Source of the DNA: Pseudomonadaceae bacterium
GTDB lineage: Bacteria; Pseudomonadota; Gammaproteobacteria; Pseudomonadales; Azotimanducaceae
Direction of reading: 5' to 3'
Assembly: GCA_024743435.1 (NCBI GenBank)
Contig: JANSWO010000010.1
Span: 62,001 to 126,000, forward strand
DNA length: 64,000 nt
Shown here: piece after piece, positions 1 through 8,009 of the stretch
How the letters are laid out: each line of letters opens with the position of its first letter
Position numbering within the stretch: position 1 is the stretch's first letter
Notes under the pieces: generated by a model
What the model saw: the letters and a program-made list of their open reading frames with translations, nothing else
What the model was told of the DNA's origin: nothing
Database searches by the model: none
Made by a program: the position numbers and the translations under genes

Positions 1-2739
1 CTGAGCAAACAGGCTCATCTCGTGCCCCGTAAGGTACAACCCGGCAAATGCGCCTGAGAAGCACAACGGCGCAGAAAGCATGATGACCAGCGGTTGCGTG
101 AAGCTGTCGAATTGACTGGCCAGGACGATGTACAGCGCAATGACCGCGAGCAAGAACGCCATACCAATCGCGCTGCCGGTTTCCCGCATCCGCCTGACCT
201 GACCCTCGAAAACGATCGAGACCCCGTCGGGTGGCGGCATTTCGGCCAAAGCACGCTCGACGATGGCCGTCGCATCCCCCAAAGCGGTGCCACTTGCGGC
301 ATTGGCGAACACCGAGATCTTGCGCGTGCGGTCCTGTCGCTCGATTCGAGCCGGACCGGAACGAAATTTCAGGTCCACCACGCTGGCCAGATCCACCAGC
401 TGTCCGCGCGCCGTCCGAACCTGCATCTGCTCGATCTGCTCGACGTCAGAGCGATCCGCGTCCCGAAGCCTGACTCTGATGTCGTATCGGGACCCGAGAT
501 GTTCATAGGTGCCGGCCTCGACCCCGCCGATCAGCGCACGGCTGGTTGCAGCGATTCCGCGCGCCGATACTCCGAGATCACCGGCGCGATCTCTTCGCAC
601 GTCCAGAACGAGCTCTGGCCTGCCCGGCTCAAAGCCGCTGCGGACATCCGAGAGCCCTGCCATCGAACCAAGTACAGCCGCCAAGCGTTCGCTGTACTGG
701 CGAGTTACGTCTAGATCCGCACTCTGCAGCACGAGCTCGATATCGGCCGTGGAGAGTCCGCCCCCGGAAACCCAAGGAACTTCCGCAATGTTGATTGTGC
801 GGGCATTTGGTACAACCTGGTGCGCTGCTTCACGAACGTCATCCATGACTTCGAATTGACCCACATCCCGGGCTTGCTTCGGTGTCAGCGTGCCGTAGAC
901 ATCTATCCTGCTGGGCTCGCCGGCGGCGCCCGCGCCCACCGTTACGAATACCGACTGCACGTGGGTCACGGCGCTGAGTGCGCGGTTCAGCTCGTGCGCC
1001 CTCGACTTGCTCTCCTCGATGGCGGTGCCGGGCGGAAGTTCCACTTGGCCCTGAAACTCGCTGCGATCTGCCTTCGAGGTAAAGCCACCGGGCACCTGCG
1101 CTGCGATTAGCGCACCGAGATACACCGAACCGATGGCGAGAAGGATTACCAGGTACCGCCATCGCATGGCAGCTCGTACCACTGCCGCATAGGCCTCGGC
1201 CATCCAATCGTGAAACCGTTCGAGCGTGGAGAGAACATGACCGGAACTGTCCGGATCGTGAGCAGTGAGATAACGCGAGCAAAGCATCGGACTCAAGGTC
1301 AGCGCCACGAGTAGTGACACGGACACCGAGAACACGATGGCCAGCCCGTAATCCCGGAAGAACTGCCCCACGACGCCTTCCATGAAAGCGATGGGAACAA
1401 AGACGGCCAGAGTGGCAAACGTACCGGCGAGCACGGCAAGACTCACCCGACGGGTCGCTTCCGAGGCTGCCTGGGCCGCGGGCTTACCCTCGTTCACGTC
1501 CTTCTGAATAGCTTCCACCACCACGATGGCATCGTCGACCAAGAGGCCGATCGCAACCGTCAACGCGAGCAGGGTCAGAATATTCAGCGTGATGCCGGCG
1601 AGATCGAATACGAAGAAGGTGGCGATCAGCGAGGTCGGAATAGCCGTAGCCACGATGAGTGTGGCGCGCCAGCTGAGTAGAAAGAAAAACGTGATCATGA
1701 CCACCAGAAGCATGGCGATCTGCAGTTCCTTGGTGACATCTGCGACAGAGGATTCGATAAACCGGCTGATATCACGTGTGGTCGTGATACTGACACCTTG
1801 TGGCGCAGATTCGCGCAACTCACCGACCGCTGTCCGGACCCGCCTCGCTACTTCCACAGTATTCAGACCACTCTGGCGCCGTACCTCGAGCGCGACGCCT
1901 CGCTGACCGTCGAGGATCGCGTAAGAGCGCTCATCCTCGAGGCCATCCTCCACGAGGGCCACGTCACGTAGGCGGGTCGGCGGCGCATTGTCGTTGAATC
2001 GAATGACCAGATCGGCAAGCTCCGTAGTGTCCTCAGCCTCCGCGTCGGTTCGCACACCAAGCTCGATGAGGCTGGACGCGAGTTCCATACGGCCGCCAGG
2101 CAGTTCGGCGTGTTCTGCCTCGATGGCACGAACGACGTCGTCTGCGGTCACCGCCATGGCCCGCATGCGCTGCGCATCGAGCCACACACGGATCTCGCGC
2201 TCCCGATCCCCGACCAGGTTGATTGAGCCCACCCCCTGAATGCGCTGCAAACGCTCACGAACGACGTCGTCCGCAAAGCCAGAAAGCGAACGGATGTCGG
2301 TATCACCAGATACCAGCACGCTCAAAATCGGCGCGGCGTCAGGATCGACTTTCTCGACGACGGAGGGCTCGGTTTCCTGGGGCAGCTCCGAGCGCGCCAG
2401 CGCCACCTTGTCTCGAACTTCCTGAGCCTTGAGGTCAGCGTTTTCCTCGAGCTTGAATTCAATCGTGATCTGCGAGAGACCTTCGCTGCTCGAGGACCGC
2501 AGGCGCTCGATTCCCGAAATATTGTTGACGTACCCCTCCAGAATATCCGTGATCTCGGTTTCCACTGTTTCCGGCGACGCACCCTCGAGCCGAGTGGTCA
2601 CCGAGACGTAGGGAAACTCAACCTTTGGGAATAAGTCGACGCCGAGATTGGTGAAACCAAGGAGGCCGAGAACGACCAGAGAGCCGATCATCATCACGGC
2701 AAAGACCGGACGGCGTATGGAAACGTCAGCGATCCACAT
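1..2739 (-). CDS. RND efflux pump, inner-membrane transporter (3' end outside window)
   Basis: The reading frame stays open from an ATG at 2739 to the window edge, giving 913 residues of a protein that normally has about 1020-1050. It begins MWIADVSIRRPVFAVMM, the typical start of HAE1-type RND pumps, with a first membrane helix at about residues 9-29, then porter-domain sequence (NNISGIERLRSSS, KVDPDAAPILSV). The last visible part (LYLTGHEMSLFAQ) fits the loop between late C-terminal helices, so roughly 100-130 residues are missing. Its start overlaps the adaptor gene by 14 bases (2726-2739), so the two are translationally coupled. Substrate cannot be inferred. No TolC-like gene is visible here. 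Confidence 0.93.
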   Translation of the reverse strand, partial: MWIADVSIRRPVFAVMMIGSLVVLGLLGFTNLGVDLFPKVEFPYVSVTTRLEGASPETVETEITDILEGYVNNISGIERLRSSSSEGLSQITIEFKLEENADLKAQEVRDKVALARSELPQETEPSVVEKVDPDAAPILSVLVSGDTDIRSLSGFADDVVRERLQRIQGVGSINLVGDREREIRVWLDAQRMRAMAVTADDVVRAIEAEHAELPGGRMELASSLIELGVRTDAEAEDTTELADLVIRFNDNAPPTRLRDVALVEDGLEDERSYAILDGQRGVALEVRRQSGLNTVEVARRVRTAVGELRESAPQGVSITTTRDISRFIESSVADVTKELQIAMLLVVMITFFFLLSWRATLIVATAIPTSLIATFFVFDLAGITLNILTLLALTVAIGLLVDDAIVVVEAIQKDVNEGKPAAQAASEATRRVSLAVLAGTFATLAVFVPIAFMEGVVGQFFRDYGLAIVFSVSVSLLVALTLSPMLCSRYLTAHDPDSSGHVLSTLERFHDWMAEAYAAVVRAAMRWRYLVILLAIGSVYLGALIAAQVPGGFTSKADRSEFQGQVELPPGTAIEESKSRAHELNRALSAVTHVQSVFVTVGAGAAGEPSRIDVYGTLTPKQARDVGQFEVMDDVREAAHQVVPNARTINIAEVPWVSGGGLSTADIELVLQSADLDVTRQYSERLAAVLGSMAGLSDVRSGFEPGRPELVLDVRRDRAGDLGVSARGIAATSRALIGGVEAGTYEHLGSRYDIRVRLRDADRSDVEQIEQMQVRTARGQLVDLASVVDLKFRSGPARIERQDRTRKISVFANAASGTALGDATAIVERALAEMPPPDGVSIVFEGQVRRMRETGSAIGMAFLLAVIALYIVLASQFDSFTQPLVIMLSAPLCFSGAFAGLYLTGHEMSLFAQ

Positions 2740-3856
2740 GCGCCAGATTTCCCTGTACCGATGTTTCCGATGCTTGATCGCCAGGGTCAAGGAGCACCAG
2801 ATCGCCCTCTTTCAGCCCCGCCAGCACTTCCACGTCGTCCGTGTTTAGGTCCCGCACTTGTACATTTCGACGTTCGGTGCTCTGCCCATCCACGAGAACG
2901 ACGAACTTCTGGCCCTGCGTCTCCCGAATCGTGGGGCGCGGAAGAGTCAGTGCTGTCCTCTTTCCAGTGAGCACCTCCGCACGCACGAACTGACCGGGCT
3001 TGATCGCGTAGTCGTCATTGCGCACGGGCAGACGGAACTCTGCCATCCGTGTGGCAGGGTCTACCCTGTCATTGATTATGAAAACCTCTGTTTCACGAGG
3101 AGGGCTGCTTTCACCGACGTACAGCAGCGCGCGTTGTCCGAGGCGCAGCCTGGACAGCACCGCCTCCGGCGCCTGCATGATGCCGGCAACGATGTGAGCT
3201 TCCGCCAGCTCGACAACGGCCGACTGGCCGCCCATCGAAAATCGGTTGCTCATGTACACGCCTTCGTCGGCGAAACGACCTGTGATAGTTCCGTCGAATG
3301 GCGCGTGCACAATCGTATCTCCAAGCTGTTGCTCGGCAGTGGCTAGGGCGGCTTCGGCCGACCTGAGCTGTGCCTGGGCGACCGCGACATCCGTCTCAGT
3401 GAGTTCAAACTGTTCCTGGGAGAGAAGGTTACGGGCGACGAGGCTCCGAGCGCGTACGAATCGCTTCTGCTTGAGTTCGAGCTCTGCACGAACCACGTCG
3501 AGCCTGGCCTGAGCCTCATTGACGGCCTGGCGATAGTCGTTCTGCCGAGTGCGGAACAGCGGGTCGCCCCGGCGCGGGCGGTCACCGACACGAACGAAGA
3601 TCTCGTCGACCACGCCTTCCACCAGTGGGCCGATGCGACTGGTTTGCTTGGCCGCGATGGTCCCGCTGGCCCGGATTACCTCCTCGATTTCCACGCGGCG
3701 GACCGCAACGACCTCAACGCTTTGCGGCTGGGTGTCGTCAGCAGGGGGCTCTACGACCTGTGCTTCAGTAGGAACCGAACCTTGCTCCCGGCTCCCGCAG
3801 CCTACGACAACGAGGACGCAAGATACCGCGAGCAGCCTTCGCACTTTGACCGACAA
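2726..3856 (-). CDS. RND efflux periplasmic adaptor (membrane fusion) lipoprotein
   Basis: A 376-residue protein with an N-terminal lipoprotein signal ending in VVGC (Cys20), so it should be anchored in a membrane facing the periplasm. It shows the adaptor order: lipoyl half (VEGVVDEIFVRVGDRPRRGD), alpha-hairpin coiled coil rich in Glu/Gln/Ala (about 110-175), second lipoyl half (VHAPFDGTITGRF), then beta-barrel and membrane-proximal domains. The start read here is TTG at 3856; a GTG at 3844 (giving MRRLLAVSCV) would keep the whole signal peptide and is an equally good choice. It lies 11 bases after the thioesterase stop and overlaps the pump gene, fixing the operon order hydrolase, thioesterase, adaptor, pump. 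Confidence 0.92.
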   Translation of the reverse strand: MSVKVRRLLAVSCVLVVVGCGSREQGSVPTEAQVVEPPADDTQPQSVEVVAVRRVEIEEVIRASGTIAAKQTSRIGPLVEGVVDEIFVRVGDRPRRGDPLFRTRQNDYRQAVNEAQARLDVVRAELELKQKRFVRARSLVARNLLSQEQFELTETDVAVAQAQLRSAEAALATAEQQLGDTIVHAPFDGTITGRFADEGVYMSNRFSMGGQSAVVELAEAHIVAGIMQAPEAVLSRLRLGQRALLYVGESSPPRETEVFIINDRVDPATRMAEFRLPVRNDDYAIKPGQFVRAEVLTGKRTALTLPRPTIRETQGQKFVVLVDGQSTERRNVQVRDLNTDDVEVLAGLKEGDLVLLDPGDQASETSVQGNLAHVDR

Positions 3857-3867
3857 TTGGTTTATGT

Positions 3868-4299
3868 TCAGGGTGCAGCCTGAGAGCTGGCACCGAGGTA
3901 AGCGCCGCGGCCACTTGCGACGAGCAGCTCTCCATCTTCCTGATAGACGTACACCTCCGCCGTGCTGATGCGGGAGCCGATCTTCAGCGGGCGGCCCCGC
4001 GCAAGAAGGACGCCTGGACGCGCTGGCCGGTGGAAATCCACACGCAAATCAGCGGTCGCCGTAACCGCGCCCCCGGCGGCCAAGAGGGTAAACAGCCCTG
4101 TCAGATCGACGAGTGCTGCCAAAATTCCGCCATGCGTCGACTCGAGGTGCGGGTTCGAGACCATTTCTTCCCGCCATGCGCAGCAAATTGTGGTCTCATC
4201 AGGCCCCGAGCCAAGCAGCTCGAGCCCAAGCCAGCGGTGATAAGGGGAGCTGAGCAGCGCCTGCTCAATGTCTAGCCTGCCGAGTGTCGAATCCGTCAC
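3868..4299 (-). CDS. PaaI-family hotdog-fold thioesterase
   Basis: 143 residues, the usual size of single-domain hotdog thioesterases. The signature STHGGILAALVD (HGG at 56-58, Asp65 in the active-site helix) followed by TADLRVDFHRPARPG matches the PaaI/YdiI group, which hydrolyse acyl- or aryl-CoA thioesters in the cytoplasm. Translation starts at GTG 4299 inside the stop of the upstream hydrolase (GTGA overlap), so both are made from one message. Its place between an alpha/beta hydrolase and a MarR-controlled efflux pump suggests a role in breaking down or detoxifying an aromatic or acyl compound. The substrate is unknown. Confidence 0.85.
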   Translation of the reverse strand: MTDSTLGRLDIEQALLSSPYHRWLGLELLGSGPDETTICCAWREEMVSNPHLESTHGGILAALVDLTGLFTLLAAGGAVTATADLRVDFHRPARPGVLLARGRPLKIGSRISTAEVYVYQEDGELLVASGRGAYLGASSQAAP

Positions 4300-5153
4300 G
4301 CGTTTCCCTCCCCCTCAAGGCCCTCGAGAAAATCCCGAACTGCCCCCGTAAACGCGTCGTTCCTGTCTCCGGCAACCATATGACCGGCTCCGGAGATGTC
4401 ATCGAACCGAGCATGTGGGACCACTTGCAGAAAGGCCTCGGCAGCCTCTGGTGTCACCAGCTCGCTCATTCGCCCGCGGATTAGCTGTACAGGTAAGCTA
4501 AGGCGAGCCGCCGCTTCCTCCAAGCGTTCAAAGCGCCGCTCTTCCCGCGTCGTGACGACATTGCGAATGAAGTTCGGATCCCAATGCCAGCGATAGCGCC
4601 CGTCAGGCCCGCGCCGGAGTGAGCGCCGGAGGCCCTCGCTACTTCGCGCCCTTTCTCGGTGCGGCAGATAGGCGGCGACGGCTTCGGCTGCTTGGTCGAC
4701 CGACGTGAAACCATCCTCCAGGTGCGCATGCATGAATCCGAGAACTTTCATCACGCCTACGGGATCCATCCGAGGGGTGATATCCACCAGCGTCAGGCTA
4801 CGAAAGGAACCGGGCGCCAGCTCGCCTTCTGCGATCAGCGCCGCCAGCCCCGAAAGCGAGGCACCAACAATCGCCGGCCTGCTGGGGAGCTGACCCGCTA
4901 TGGCGATCAGGTCGTCCGCAAACGCTTCTATTTGATAAGCCCCATCTGCCGCCCAGTCACTGTCTCCGTGCCCCCGAAGGTCGATCGCGACAGCCAACCA
5001 GCCTGCCTTTGACAGTAGCTCCGCGGTCTGCCTCCAGGCGTGCCGAGTCTGGCCGCCTCCGTGTCCCAACAGAACGGGAGGTGCGCTATCGTTGCCCCAA
5101 CGGCTCCCCCGAATGGTTAGACCTGAGGGGGTGTTGAACGTGACATCCAGCAT
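4296..5153 (-). CDS. alpha/beta-fold hydrolase
   Basis: 285 residues from ATG 5153 (MLDVTFNTPSG). A GTG at 5171 would add six residues but lies inside the palindromic operator, so the shorter start is preferred; neither has a clear ribosome-binding site. Family marks: oxyanion region GHGGG, the strand DLRGHGDSDW, the nucleophile elbow IVGASLSG with Ser99, and a C-terminal catalytic His in SGAGHMVAGD. This is the general esterase/lactonase/epoxide-hydrolase fold; specific substrate is not readable. First gene of the minus-strand operon that ends in the RND pump, and divergent from the MarR gene. Confidence 0.88.
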   Translation of the reverse strand: MLDVTFNTPSGLTIRGSRWGNDSAPPVLLGHGGGQTRHAWRQTAELLSKAGWLAVAIDLRGHGDSDWAADGAYQIEAFADDLIAIAGQLPSRPAIVGASLSGLAALIAEGELAPGSFRSLTLVDITPRMDPVGVMKVLGFMHAHLEDGFTSVDQAAEAVAAYLPHRERARSSEGLRRSLRRGPDGRYRWHWDPNFIRNVVTTREERRFERLEEAAARLSLPVQLIRGRMSELVTPEAAEAFLQVVPHARFDDISGAGHMVAGDRNDAFTGAVRDFLEGLEGEGNA

Positions 5154-5159
5154 GAAAAG

Positions 5160-5192
5160 TAGTATCTGCACATATGATATGTTGCAATACTA
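5160..5192. promoter_or_regulatory. 33-bp palindrome, probable MarR operator between divergent genes
   Basis: Left arm TAGTATctgcACATAT (5160-5175), one central G (5176), right arm ATATGTtgcaATACTA (5177-5192). Twelve of sixteen positions per arm pair perfectly, in two 6-bp blocks on each side, which suits a dimeric winged-helix regulator. It lies just upstream of both the hydrolase start (5153) and the MarR start (5230), so binding would repress both directions. The ten-base core GTTGCAATAC recurs at 5744-5753, just after the marR stop. Confidence 0.75.
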
Positions 5193-5229
5193 TACGACCA
5201 TGACAACAACAGCAAAGAGGCTTTCGGCA

Positions 5230-5727
5230 ATGGGTCAGGAGAAGCGCAATGCCTCCGCGGAAGAGGGCGTTCCGTTGTGGCGCAAGGCGGCGACGTGGGA
5301 CGCAGAACAGGACCCCGGGTTTTTGATCGCGGACGTGGCACGGTTGCTACGTGCGGCCTTCGAGCGACAGATCTCCGAGACCGGTCTCACCCGCACGCAA
5401 TGGCAAGCGCTGGTCTACTTGATCCGCCTGGATGGTCTAACCCAGACCGAGCTCGCACAACAACTGGACATCGGTAAGGCAACGATCGGCGGCGTCGTCG
5501 ATCGGCTGGCCCGGGCAGGCCTGGTGGAGCGACGCGACGACCCGGTAGATCGGCGCGCCAATCGGGTTTACGTGACGGATGCTGCGAAGCAGTTGGTTCC
5601 CCTCATGCGTTCCAAGGCAGCCGAATTGTACGACGAGGTGTTCGGCGAACTGCCTCCGGGGCAACGTGAGCACATGTTCAATGGCTTGCAACGTGTGCGT
5701 CTGAAGCTGCTAGACAACTCCGGCTGA
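5230..5727 (+). CDS. MarR-family transcriptional regulator
   Basis: 165 residues from ATG 5230, chosen because AAAGAGG sits at a good distance before it; ATG 5200 would add ten residues without such a site. The winged-helix region is clear: TRTQWQALVYLIRLDG, TQTELAQQLDIGKATIGGVVDRL (recognition helix) and LVERRDDPVDRRANRVYVT (wing). MarR proteins bind as dimers to palindromes and are released by phenolic or other small ligands. It faces the hydrolase-thioesterase-RND operon across a 33-bp palindrome, so it is the likely ligand-responsive repressor of that operon and of itself. Confidence 0.9.
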   Translation: MGQEKRNASAEEGVPLWRKAATWDAEQDPGFLIADVARLLRAAFERQISETGLTRTQWQALVYLIRLDGLTQTELAQQLDIGKATIGGVVDRLARAGLVERRDDPVDRRANRVYVTDAAKQLVPLMRSKAAELYDEVFGELPPGQREHMFNGLQRVRLKLLDNSG

Positions 5728-6371
5728 ACTCAAAGAGATCGACGTTGCAATACACTGACCGGCAATACCACGGAGAAGCACGGCGCCCAGATTACGGGGC
5801 CAGGTGATGTCTTTGACTACTGCGGTGCCGACGTTCTGCAGATATCGTTAGACGTCCTCGGCAGCCATCCCGGATCCCAACCCGTGGCTGGTGCGCGATT
5901 GCCGAAATTGAGGCATCGGGAACACGTTGCCTCGGATCCAATGGATGCTGCCTAATGTTGGACTGATGAATACTCGCAGCCGCCGACAAGGGGTGTAGTG
6001 CATGCGCTCGGTGTTTGGTGTCTGACGTGATGTGAATTTGCAGTCCGGCACTCTATTTAGCATCCCGATACAAAGCCTCGGAGTACAGTCGCTGCTTTCC
6101 GAGGCTTCGTATCACTATGACTATGCTCCCATGCGAACGCGGGTTGTGGATCCTGAACGCCAAGCGCAGGATTTGCCGGACCGGCAGTGGGCGCGCGCCC
6201 TGATCGGCAGTACAGCTGCCTCGGGCGATGGGGTCCATTGCGAGCGCCCGAAGAGCGACGAAATCGGCCTGAATCTAGCCGAAAAGTGAGCTGACGTGAT
6301 CTGGGGGTATCTATGGGGGCATTTCTAGCGCTTAGCAGAATAATCTATTGATTTATAAGGCGATGTGATTG
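5728..6371. other. Gene-poor gap with one hairpin
   Basis: No convincing gene was found in this stretch; short open frames have no recognisable family content. It holds the second GTTGCAATAC half-site (5744-5753) and an imperfect inverted repeat with 15-base arms at 6067-6081 (GATACAAAGCCTCGG) and 6099-6113 (CCGAGGCTTCGTATC), 14 of 15 bases pairing over a 17-base loop. No run of T follows either arm, so it is not a standard terminator. Confidence 0.6.
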
Positions 6372-6436
6372 CCGCCGCCTCCACCAAACAAAAAGACCGC
6401 CCTTGTGGCGGTCTTTTTGTTTGGCGAAGACGGCGG
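6372..6436. terminator. Long palindrome: bidirectional terminator flanked by tmRNA 3'-end-like arms
   Basis: An 18-bp perfect stem (6384-6401 with 6407-6424, loop CTTGT) with A-rich and T-rich outer parts, as in a bidirectional rho-independent terminator. The pairing continues outward to 30 bases per arm with 27 of 30 matching. The outer plus-strand arm is CCGCCGCCTCCACCA, which looks like the end of tmRNA including CCA. The minus-strand copy reads CGGACGCGG, then TTCAA, CCCGCC and a final CCA (6457 down to 6422), the pattern of the tmRNA T-arm and acceptor end. No intact ssrA is present; these are remnants, probably of an integration site. Confidence 0.7.
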
Positions 6437-6457
6437 GGTTTGAATCCGCGTCCGTAG

Positions 6458-6770
6458 GACGTGGGGTTCGGCGCACAGCGCCGAACGGGCGAGCAGAGAG
6501 CGGCCTGCCAGCCGCGAACGTTGATGCGAGCCCTGGGGTTTAAAATGAGCGAAGTCCCTCGGCAGGGATGCCAAGCACCACCCAACTTACCTCCAGTTAG
6601 CCACCTCCATCTCAACGATCGAACACTCTCCAGACGCTGGACGTGGGGCTCGGTGCACCGCGCCGAGCGTTGCTCACGATGCGCGGCCAGGGGCTTAAGA
6701 TGAGCGAAGTCCCTCGGCAGGGATGCCAAGCACAGCCTAACTTACTTCCAGCTAGCCGCCTCCATGGCAA
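6458..6770. repeat. Degenerate tandem repeat, two units, with conserved hairpins
   Basis: Two units begin at 6458 and 6639 (GGACGTGGGGYTCGGYGCAC) and share a second block at 6545-6578 and 6700-6733 that starts ATGAGCGAAGTCCCTCGG. The second unit lacks about 26 bases. Each unit holds a hairpin: TTCGGCGC-ACA-GCGCCGAA in the first, CTCGGTGC-ACC-GCGCCGAG in the second, where the outer pair changes from T-A to C-G. Both also contain TCCCT-CGGC-AGGGA. Short open frames across it are by-products of the repeat. Function unknown. Confidence 0.65.
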
Positions 6771-6845
6771 CGACTATTCAGCCCAACCTGTATCGTTGTC
6801 CATGACCACGCGGACCGGCAACGAGGCAAACAGGGGGCACTGAAC

Positions 6846-7712
6846 ATGCGATTAAACGGCAAGACAGCAATCATCACTGGCGGAGCCAGCGGGATGGGAC
6901 GCTCAACAGCTATGAAGTTCCTCGACGAAGGCGCCTCCGTGCTCATCGCTGACTTCAATGCCGAGACCGGCGCCGAGACGCTCGCTGAAGCAACATCACG
7001 AGGCCATGGCGAGCGCGTGCGCTTCATCGCCACCGACGTCGCCAAGGAGGCCGACATCGAAGCGATGATTCAGACGGCGATCGATGCGTTCGGCCAGCTG
7101 GACATCGTCTTCAACAACGCCGGCGTCGGTGGTGCCATCGGACCGCTTGTTGAGACGACTGTGGAATCTTGGGACTACACCATGGACGTGCTGGCGAAAG
7201 GCGTGTTCCTAGGTATCAAGCACGCGGCGCGGGTGATGATCGAGCAAGGCATCGGCGGATCCATCATCAATACCGCATCGATCGCGGGGCTTAGCGGTGA
7301 CAGTGGCCCCCTCGTTTACTCAGCCGCCAAGGCGGCCGTCATCAACATGAGCAAAAGCGCGGCGGTAGAACTCGCCCCAGCGAAGATACGCGTCAACGCG
7401 ATCTGCCCCGGCCTCATCGCGACACCTTTGGCGGCGGGCAGCAAACTGGATCAAGCCCGAGAACGGTATGCGACGGCCCAGCCGTGGCCCGAGTACGGTG
7501 ATGGCGAACACATCGCCGGAGCGGCCCTGTTTCTTGCCAGTGACGACAGCCGATTTGTCACGGGGGAACACATCGTCGTCGATGGTGGCTTATCAGCGGC
7601 CGGCCCGGAACTCTCCAAGCGATTTCCCCAGACGTCTGCCAGAGACTCGAAGGTCAGCGGGATCACCAAGGGCTCAACAGGGGAAGCGGCAGAGTTAACG
7701 CGGTTGGACTAG
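6846..7712 (+). CDS. SDR-family NAD(P)-dependent oxidoreductase
   Basis: 288 residues with the full classical short-chain dehydrogenase set: TGGASGMG cofactor loop (11-18), NNAG (90-93), catalytic Ser145, Tyr158 and Lys162 (YSAAK), and the PG motif after the active site (NAICPGLIATPLAAG). Asp36 at the end of the second strand favours NAD over NADP. The last 35 or so residues (after VVDGGLSAAG) are a family-atypical tail rich in Ser/Thr. ATG 6846 follows an AGGGGG site. No operon partner; the substrate, probably an alcohol or ketone, cannot be named. Confidence 0.92.
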   Translation: MRLNGKTAIITGGASGMGRSTAMKFLDEGASVLIADFNAETGAETLAEATSRGHGERVRFIATDVAKEADIEAMIQTAIDAFGQLDIVFNNAGVGGAIGPLVETTVESWDYTMDVLAKGVFLGIKHAARVMIEQGIGGSIINTASIAGLSGDSGPLVYSAAKAAVINMSKSAAVELAPAKIRVNAICPGLIATPLAAGSKLDQARERYATAQPWPEYGDGEHIAGAALFLASDDSRFVTGEHIVVDGGLSAAGPELSKRFPQTSARDSKVSGITKGSTGEAAELTRLD

Positions 7713-7741
7713 TCACCACGATTGGGGACGGGACCAACAAG

Positions 7742-7962
7742 ATTGGGGACAGGACCAAGTGCCAGGTCCAACTGACGCCCATGCGAAGGCTAGCCCGAGA
7801 TATCGAGCACCTGACAGACATCAAAAGCGGCGATGACGCTTGTCCAAGTCGGTTGCGGCTGCTATCTCGGTCAGGCATTTCGGCGCAGACAGCGCTCTGC
7901 GAACTCTGCGAAGACAACGCTGCTAGGCCTTAACTGGACCTGGCACTTGGACCTGTCTCCAG
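7742..7962. mobile_element. MITE-like element with about 30-bp inverted ends
   Basis: The left end (7742-7772) contains GGGGACAGGACCAAGTGCCA; the right end (7931-7962), read on the other strand, contains GGAGACAGGTCCAAGTGCCA. These form terminal inverted repeats of about 30 bp around 220 bp with no coding frame. Part of the left motif (ATTGGGGACGGGACC) is also doubled just outside at 7721-7735. The left 71 bases recur at 9389-9459. The size, inverted ends and second copy fit a non-autonomous element moved by a transposase not present here. Confidence 0.65.
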
Positions 7963-8009
7963 GTTTCGTCCCCAGGTTTCACCCATGTTTCCGCAACGGC
8001 TTGAAGCTG

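Noticed and set aside
94-714. Plus-strand open frame opposite the RND pump
   Set aside because: The minus-strand frame encodes an unmistakable RND protein across the same bases.
6422-6457. A tRNA or intact tmRNA on the minus strand
   Set aside because: Only the T-arm and acceptor end are recognisable; no anticodon arm, D-arm or tag-peptide region is present upstream, and the T-stem has a mismatch.
6458-6770. Small proteins containing MSEVPRQGCQA on the plus strand or MASLPRDFAH on the minus strand
   Set aside because: They follow the structured repeat, lack ribosome-binding sites and match no family.
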